This document shows, piece after piece, positions 56,549 through 64,000 of a stretch of 64,000 nucleotides of DNA. Below the pieces are notes generated by a model, which saw only the letters and a list, made by a program, of their open reading frames with translations, did not search any database and was not told where the DNA came from. Location of the stretch: positions 2,507,597-2,571,596 of the forward strand of contig VCAZ01000001.1 in assembly GCA_005784505.1 (NCBI GenBank), in the 5' to 3' direction. Each line of letters opens with the position of its first letter. Within the stretch, counting starts at the first letter, position 1. The DNA is from Bagarius yarrelli (taxonomy: Eukaryota; Chordata; Actinopteri; Siluriformes; Sisoridae). A program made the position numbers and the translations under genes.

Positions 56549-59244
56549 CGATGACAATAATTTAGCATAGCCAATCCACATCCACACCTGCAAGTACATA
56601 TAAAACTCAGACCCGGTCTCTGATTAAAAGCATTCTTAGAACATGATGCTATAGGTAATAGATAACTGGCAGAACATTGTGTATCTCTAGCTTAATGATT
56701 ACTAATTATTTCATTGGTATGTAATGTTTTATCGTCTGTTCCTGACCATAAAGATATTTATCTCTCCATGCAGAACATTTTCTTCTTTCATGCGAAGGTA
56801 TCCAGCTGGCATTTGGCTGTACAGCATGCTATTGGCGCTTGCTCATTGTGCTTACAATCAGCCCCTCCACTATCTCGATCCATCTCTGCTTCTATTACGG
56901 AGGGCCCCGCCTTCCTCCTGCTGGCACTGAGTTAATGAACAGGAGCACAGTGGGCAGAGCAGGGAACAGTCGGTGTCTGGGCAGGTGCCAACAACACTAC
57001 AGCTAAATATGTCTATTCTGGACAGACAGAAATAGCAGCGACAGGTCAGTCCAGGACAGCCCGAGCTTCTGCTCACCCACTTGCTGTCTTTTTATAAGTG
57101 TGCTTTTCTGTGGGTCAGTGAATGCCATGAGACCAATGAGGGTATGTATGTGTGTAAATGCCTGTGACTATATCAGCACTGGCATAGGCTTCACCACCAG
57201 CCCTATGACACCCACAGCCACCATGATGGAGCTCAGGGATTCAATACTATTTAAACATAAAATCTTAGGGATATTATTGTGTCCTGATGAGGATGTTGGT
57301 TGTCTAAGCACAACATTTTTGTTGACATTTCTCTCCCTATGTATTGTCACTTCTTCTGTACACACTGGTTCCTCTGTTTCTAGGTTTGAGCCCGGTGATG
57401 CAGCTTTTATAGCATGTGCTAGCTTTTTACAAAGAACTTTCTAAGGGGACCCTGGCTGCCGGGTTGGAAACCTCAAAAACGTATGTTAACATACATTGAA
57501 AAAAAAAGAGTCAACATTCCTACTGTTTATTCATCAAAGCAGAAATAACTATTCACATCACATCGTACATCATTACATCGGAGCTGATCAAATACCAAAC
57601 AATTGGTTTCCCATGGTGGTAAGTTCACTCTGACTTACACTGATCCAAGCAGTGCTTTACCGCTTGCGGTGCCTTTTCTTGCTGGCACCTGCATACAAAA
57701 TATTCCAACAGTGAGGTCAGCGCAGTGTGTGCTAGCTGATGAAAGCTGCAACAGAAAGCACTACTCATGTTGCAACCACTTGACTATGAATTGTAGATAT
57801 GTTGTTGTCACACAAAGCTGAGTACATACAAGGATCTGCACCGAGATCCCCAACATCAAAGGGTATTGACCTATTTACCCTGTGCTGACGGGCAAATATA
57901 CTAGTTGAAATGTTTACACATTGTAAATATTGAGTAGGGCTTTTAAGACTGCCAGTAAATCAGACGTTTCGGTTTGTCATTAGAGGGTCTAGATGTTTTT
58001 TTAACAGACTCCAGGCTTTGCCACTGTAAGCAAGTATTCTGATTGGTTGTTCTGTTTTTTAGGATAATTATGACAGATAGCTTTCATCAATTATAAGAAC
58101 CTTAAGAATTAAGTATAATTCCAAACTTGTGTATGAATAAAATTTAGGGTTTGTACTGGATTTCCAACCTAAAAGTTCAGACCTAAAAGGTGTGTTTAAT
58201 ATGCGACAGGTGTCAGGGTGCCTAATAATTTATGATAAGTGGTCCCCAAACTATAGCCTGTGCGCTGGATATGACCCACCCCTACATTTGAACTGCCCCT
58301 TTAAACAATGCAATAAACATATTTTTTAATATAACCTAATTATTTGTTATATTCCCTTACTAATGTTTATTCATCCATGATGGAGCAGGTGCGTCTGGAT
58401 GTGAGCCAGCAAGAAAATTTAGGAGACGACAAAATGACCAAATGGTTTGTAAAGAGAAAGGTTGAATGCAGGATGCAGGAAAATTACCCAAAATAGACAA
58501 GTTGGCTTAATTTTTATTATTATTTTTTTTGATAAATGCAGAAAATGGCAGTTTTCCACCACTGCTGGGCCCCTGAGCAGGGCCCTTAACACTCAGTTGT
58601 ATAAATGAGCTTAATGTAAGTCGCTCTGGATAAGGGCTACCAAATGCCATAAATGTAAATGTAACACTCTGTCTATTGTCCATGAAGTATAAACCAGGGT
58701 TATGTTTTGTTTTTTTCAACAAAAGTATGTCAGTGTTTTTAACCCCAATAAGGTTAAAGGCATTTGCATGCGATTTGGACTATTTGGACTGTTCTGTAAA
58801 AGATAATGGGAACCTATGGGGGCCTAACATATGGCTGTTCCTTTAATTATGTTGTATTTTTGTATGAAAAACAAAGAAATGTCCAGAGCAAACTAATATT
58901 TTACTCAAAAAATTAAAAAAAAATTTGGTAAATCCTATTAAAATATATGTCCATGCATTTTAAGTTAGATTTTGAGTTCACAGGATGTAGGTCAAGCCAT
59001 TTTTAGAGAATATATAGCTTTTCTTTGTCATATTTAGCTATTCTAATTCTTTCACCACACCAGCCGCAGCTTTATAGTGTTTTAAAGCAAGACAGAGAGG
59101 AAGAAAAAAAATGTAGTGTCAAAAACAGTTATTCTGTGCGCTTCGGTCACATCATGTCCTGTTTGCCCGAGAAAAGAAGAACAGAACTTTCCAACGGGTC
59201 TCAAAAACAGGATACGAACGTACAGCCAATGAGGCAACAAAGGA
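56549..59244. other. Non-coding stretch with one SINE
   Basis: A family A fragment lies at 58550. The longest open frame (57100-57444) has no motif or splice context that would support a gene. Confidence 0.45.
58550..58665 (+). mobile_element. SINE family A, 5'-truncated
   Basis: It starts at CACCACTGCTGGGCCCCTGA and continues to GTAAGTCGCTCTGGATAAGG and an ATGTAAATGTAA end. Confidence 0.68.
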
Positions 59245-59345
59245 AAACGTCACTGGGTTACATATGTTTGGTTCTCTGAGGGAACAAGACGCTGCATTGA
59301 AACACTTTGGAAAAGCCCTTTTATAACCTTCGCCCTGAAACATTT
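59245..59345 (+). mobile_element. DIRS-like terminal repeat fragment, short
   Basis: TTACATATGTTTGGTTCTCT and CTTTTATAACCTTCGCCCTG correspond to the terminal repeat at 21655. Nothing coding adjoins. Confidence 0.5.
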
Positions 59346-61559
59346 GGGAAAAAATATTACATAACATTTTTATTTATTATGTACTTTAATCATGGGGCAG
59401 TGCATATAGAGAAGGTCCTACTTCCTGTATGTAAATAAAAGGTTGTTAGGAAGCGTTTGATTAAAATAGTCACACCACTGATGTACTCATTTAATCATCT
59501 TTACTTTACTTTAGTCAGGCTTCTGTCACACACAAACACACACACACTAGAGTAGAGAACCAGAGAAACAGGATGAGGCCCCTTCCTCATCCTTGTCTCT
59601 CAGAGTGTATACTAAAAGAGGGGATCTGAGGGGGATATCCTCACACGTGTAGAATCGGCCTTTTGTTTAGTCATTTTCTCTCTATTTGTTCCTCTGCATC
59701 CTTCCTGATCAGCACCAGTGTGTGGTGTGAAAGGAGGTACACATGCACCAGATGTTTGAGCTGCCTGTTTACTTGCTTTGGAGGTAGATGGGAAGAGGTC
59801 TATAGCTTCAAGAAAGGAGGTGAACATGAACCTAAACTATTTCATTGTTTGCTTTGCCCACAACATTAGCAGTAAATCCAAACATCTTGCACAAGCCAAG
59901 TCTCCAAACACGTCTGACTAGGAGTGAGCTCAGACGTATAGCGTACAACATTCATACTACTCGCCTTCCTTTCTCTCTTTCCCTTCAAGGATTTTTTTGG
60001 CTGTTTCTTCCTGAGCAATTGTTCCAATGCTGGTAATGGATTTGGTTACCTCACCTCTTATTTCTGCATCAGATGATTGTGCAAGGCTAATTATGTTCTT
60101 TCCTGCATATTTGTGACTGTGTGAGCACAGTTCAGAACATCACAACAAGAGCATTCATTTTGCCTTTTCCCTTAGAAACAGGAATATATGTTATAAATTT
60201 AATACCAAGAGAACAGAACAAAATGTAATAAGACTTTATTTCCTACAAGGACAAGCTAGGATCAGAAGGTCTAGCTTGATGTATTGTAAAAATGCTAATT
60301 AGATGAAAAGGACGCGAGCATAGGTTAGGCAGACATAGACAGACATTGCTGTCTGACACACCACCTTACAGCTCCACGTTCTCCACTTTATGTCCAAACT
60401 CAGTTGTCTCTGCTAAAGTGTCCCATAATCCAAAGCTATAAGCCCAAGAGCTCATAGCTTATATGATACAACCCATAATTATTTCAAAATAGTTCTAACC
60501 CAAAATATTACTGACTCTGGCTTGTGAAGGCAGGCTGCCAACACATGAAACAGCCACCAGGTGACTGAAGATTATCTATGCTATAAGTGGCACACAAAAA
60601 CTCTTTCTTACTTTCTGAACCCCAGCATTCAGTGCTATTGTTTTGGAAAAAGCCTAAGCTTAGTTGAACCCTCTGAACCTAACAAACAATCAGTTCTGTC
60701 CATGTAGGCGGCTTCCTTTGCTCTTCCTGTTGTAGTTTTGGTTCTGAAATCCCCCCTCCCGCCCCCAGCTGGCTATACACATTGCCCCCTCCCAGTATAT
60801 TTCAAGGCCTTCCTGTTTTTAGCTACATTTATTTTGGTCATCTGGACCCACAGTAGATAGGAAACGTGGTAGTGGTGTTTGCTCATTAGAGGGAGTTCTA
60901 AGGGAAAATTCCCATAAAACGGAGGTGACTAATACACACACAACCATATTTGGAGCTGGATACAATAACAGCAAAACTTGTTTCTCTTGCTAGTTGATAA
61001 AAATGACCTAAACATTAGCTTGCAGGTGGAGAACTACTGAAATTAGCTACAACAAATGACATAGCTTTCTGTGTCAACATAAAAACAGATGACATTTTTA
61101 TCAAATGAGACTGAAGACATTCAATTTTAAATTAAGATAAATACATTCTCTATTTGTTCCACTACCACCAAATAAAGTAGACGTTTTGCTGCAGGGTTTC
61201 TGCTCTATAATTGATTTCCTCATACAAATAGCAAATCAAATTTAGTTATCGTTCTATGTTGTTTACTACAGGGTAACAAGTGAGGACCTTTTGCTATCTT
61301 TTAACATAAATAGCATGTGCTGACCTTCCAGCATGCTTCACTCTGCTGCACTGAAACAGTGAGTATCAGCACACCCTCTGCAGGACTGAAAAAAACCCAT
61401 GGCTAGTCCAGCATTAACTCAATAAATGAAGGGGCAGCTGTGCAATTTTAGCCACGTTTTGCGAATCAGTGGCGTTCCCGAGGTACATACTTTGCTGTTT
61501 TAAAGTCCAATGGGATGCCGGTAGGAGCATCCCCAGAAAAATTGAGGTAATGAGTGACA
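59346..61559. other. Non-coding stretch, nothing recognised
   Basis: No gene or clear repeat could be supported between two DIRS-like fragments. Confidence 0.45.
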
Positions 61560-62715
61560 GCAGCCTAGGCCATTGAGAAGAAAGACGAGTTCGAGGCCCA
61601 TCACTCTCCCTAAGAAGGTTCCCAGAAAAAGGTTTAGACATCATCAGGGCTGGACCTTACTTACATACGGTAAAACAGGTCACATCACAAATCAGATCCA
61701 AGGACTGGTTTGTTATGATAATTCTCAACAATGTGTATTTCCATATATACATTCTTTCCCTAACACAGGAAGTTCCTGGGGTCTGCTTTCGATAGCAAAG
61801 CCTTCCAATCCTAAGTTCTTCCTTTCAACCCCTTCTGTCACCCAAAATATTCTAAAAATGCATGGATGCTGCACTGGCTCCCATGCGACTCCAGGGCATC
61901 TGCATATTAAAGTATGGCCGATAAACTGGCTGATATTGGTGGAGTCATATCATCAAGTGGGTTTGCATAGTAATGTCATTCTTGCGCATAACCAGAGGCT
62001 GGGGTTAAAAGACAACACTAATAATAATGTGCTTTCCCTAACTTAGACTGCTACATATACTGTATAAGGGGGCACAGCTCCAGACAGCAGGTCTTTCGAC
62101 CAAGAAAATTGAAACAATACTTCAGTCCAAAGCTCCCCCAACAAGGCAACTCCATGCCTGGAATGGAACCTCTTTCTCCCCTGGTGCAGAGACAAACTGC
62201 CCGATTGGTTCAGTGTGAGTTGCAGTCCTACTATCTTTTGGGACACAGATCAGGAAAAGCTGCACCTTCTGTACCCAGTTCTAGCACTGGGCATGCACAT
62301 TCACAGAGCTGCTCTGTGGAGAAATTAAGATCAGTTGTTCATCTGTTTCGGCCAGAAAACAGACAATAATCAAATTGATGGTTAGGACCATCATTTTTGC
62401 TTACAAGGCCACTAACCTCCTGGTCCCAGAAGGGTTTAGGGTGCACTCTACCATAGTATGGTAGCCTTTAAGGACTTGGCATGGGGGTACTGTTGTTGGA
62501 CATTTGTAACTAACCTGCATTTATTTGGTTCTACAACCTGGATCTTCCTACAACTGTACGATCCAGAGTTCTTGCGTCACACAATCGTGGGAATGGGATA
62601 GTGATTAGATGCTATGGTGTTGGTACCTCGTTCCCAAAGCATTTTGATACAGATTGAGTTTTTAATGGGAAATTCTTAGAGTCTCATTCCCTCAGTGAAG
62701 GGTTAAATAGGTAAC
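61560..62715 (+). mobile_element. DIRS-like retrotransposon: reverse transcriptase, recombinase and right end
   Basis: Shifted frames encode HTVKQVTSQIRSKDWFV (61664-61714), KCMDAALAPMRLQGICIL (61856-61909), and, after a large deletion, YKATNLLVPEGFRVHST (62402-62452) and FYNLDLPTT (62529-62555). The first two are reverse transcriptase motifs of DIRS1-like elements. The last two belong to the tyrosine recombinase, the FY tyrosine being the likely nucleophile. A terminal-repeat-like stretch follows at 62600-62715. Frameshifts and stops show it is inactive. Confidence 0.75.
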
Positions 62716-64000
62716 CTAGAGACATTTTATACCAGGCTTGATCTGAATACATTTTTTTAATTTTACTGAAAGCTTGAAGTACATTTAATTCTTGACTCAA
62801 TATTACACTTTGGCAGCAGAGTATATATTCTCTCTATTTGCTGTCAACTCGAGAAGAAGAGAAGGGGGTTGTGTTTTTTATTTGGGTCTTGCCAGTGTTT
62901 CTTGCCAGCATTTCTTTACTCATGTCACTCTCAAGGAGTTTCTCCTTCCCTCCATCATCTCTAATTAAGGATAAATCTGAATTATTATCTCGTTATATAT
63001 AATGTAGTAATAATATATGTATGTGAAGATCAGTAGGACCTGGGTTCAGGCCCCACCATCGCCAGTCTGAATTGTTGATCTGAAGACCAAGAAGACCTGG
63101 GTTAATCCCCACTACACCAGCCAGCCACTGTTGGGTCCTTGAGCAAGACCCTTAACCCTTTCTGCTCCAGGGGTGCTGTATAATAGCTGACCTTGCACTT
63201 TGACTCTAACTTACTAAGACGGGATATGCGAAGAAACAAATTTCACTCTGCTGTAAAATGTATATGTGACAAAATAAAGGTATTTACAGGTATAGTTGGA
63301 ACTTTTTTTGAAGGCTGGAACAGTAAATTTTTCCTTTAGCAATTTTGTTCTTGTCATTGTGACAAAAAGCAATTTAGACCAGAAAGTATAGAATCATTCA
63401 CAGCAACACAGCTGTTAGTCAGCCTGAAGCTAATGTCTGTGTATTCTGGCCAGTTGGGGGGTTGGGTGGCCTTCTCTAGATGTGGCAGCTGTCAGTGATT
63501 AGGATCCTCCTCCAATCTGTGTCGTTTTGGATATCTTCATTAAAGTTCATGCTTGAGGGTGTGAAATAGGATTCCGTTATAAGGCAGGCCCAGCGTTAAT
63601 GAAGGAGACACTGACACAGATGTGAGATTTTCTCATCTCATTTGTTTTGGTACATTTTCCCCATCTGGCATTAGTTTTATGTGCTGTTTTATACTGTATG
63701 CGCTTATTGATTGAAGTGACATGCGCTGTGGCCTGCTGTCCATACTGAATGTTTATCCCTCCATGAGTACGTGTTTGGGTGTGTGGGTGTGGCGGGGTAT
63801 GTGGGTTTAGGTGTTAAACTTGTATGTTTGTGGGGTAGGAATAAATACTCTTCCCAGCAGCAGGATAACAAAGATCAATACAGCATTAGAGCCTATCACA
63901 GATGCCTTTTTCAGTATCAGAGAGAGGAGATAATAGAATCTTTAAACCTGCCAGTCTCTGCAAAGAGAGAAAGAGAAAAAAAGACACCCATTTTAATAAC
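62716..64000. other. Right end of window, one SINE
   Basis: Apart from the family B SINE at 63025, no gene was recognised. The segment 63400-63740 looks unique and moderately GC-rich. Confidence 0.4.
63025..63293 (+). mobile_element. SINE family B, dimeric head
   Basis: Two tRNA-like CCTGGGTT...CCCC units lie at 63037-63112, followed by the shared body (TAATAGCTGACCTTGC) and a tail of GTGACAAAATAAAGG. The very 5' end of the head is missing. Confidence 0.78.

Noticed and set aside
57100..57444. 114-codon open frame as a gene
   Set aside because: No recognisable domain, no promoter or splice context, and this length is expected by chance in 64 kb.

Overview
The window looks like nuclear DNA of a teleost fish. 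It is AT-rich, repeat-dense and intron-containing, with CA/GT/GA microsatellites and several fish-type tRNA-derived SINEs, DIRS-like and RTE-like retroelement remnants and TA-flanked MITEs. The SINE set suggests an otophysan such as a catfish or characin, but that is inference and weak.

Only one cellular gene can be supported: pim3, the PIM-family serine/threonine kinase, on the minus strand at 15790-18472. It has six coding exons with consensus GT/AG splice sites. The upstream side is CpG-rich, and the roughly 1.5-kb 3'UTR carries AU-rich elements. Summed without one 8-nt insertion, the exons encode about 324 residues, close to human PIM3 (326). As given, an extra 8 nt at 17515-17522 in exon 4 breaks the frame just after the helix alpha-C glutamate and leads to a stop after 97 codons. 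An assembly or read error and a genuine null allele are both possible. Everything else in the gene is intact, so error is the simpler reading.

Region by region: 1-6059 holds SINEs, an RTE-type LINE 3' end and hAT-like ends. 6060-7642 is a minisatellite with a 12-bp unit. 7643-14289 has two copies of a TA-flanked MITE, two LINE 3' ends and a DIRS tyrosine-recombinase fragment. 14290-18910 is pim3 with its UTRs and promoter. 18911-28169 is gene-free, with an ATT repeat, SINEs, a probable solo LTR and a DIRS terminal fragment. 28170-29740 is a degraded DIRS element whose ORF1, RNase H-like domain and downstream region can be read in shifted frames. 29741-64000 is a gene desert with further DIRS pieces (34.3, 36.4-37.0, 59.3, 61.6-62.7 kb), many SINEs, a 2.27-kb-offset duplication with a perfectly identical 260-bp core, two notable hairpins and an inverted pair of hAT-like fragments.

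The listed mobile elements are all dead or non-autonomous. They interact with the gene in one visible way: a SINE sits about 21 bp upstream of pim3 exon 4, so the branch point of that intron may lie inside SINE sequence. No CRISPR array, operon, rRNA or genuine tRNA gene was found.
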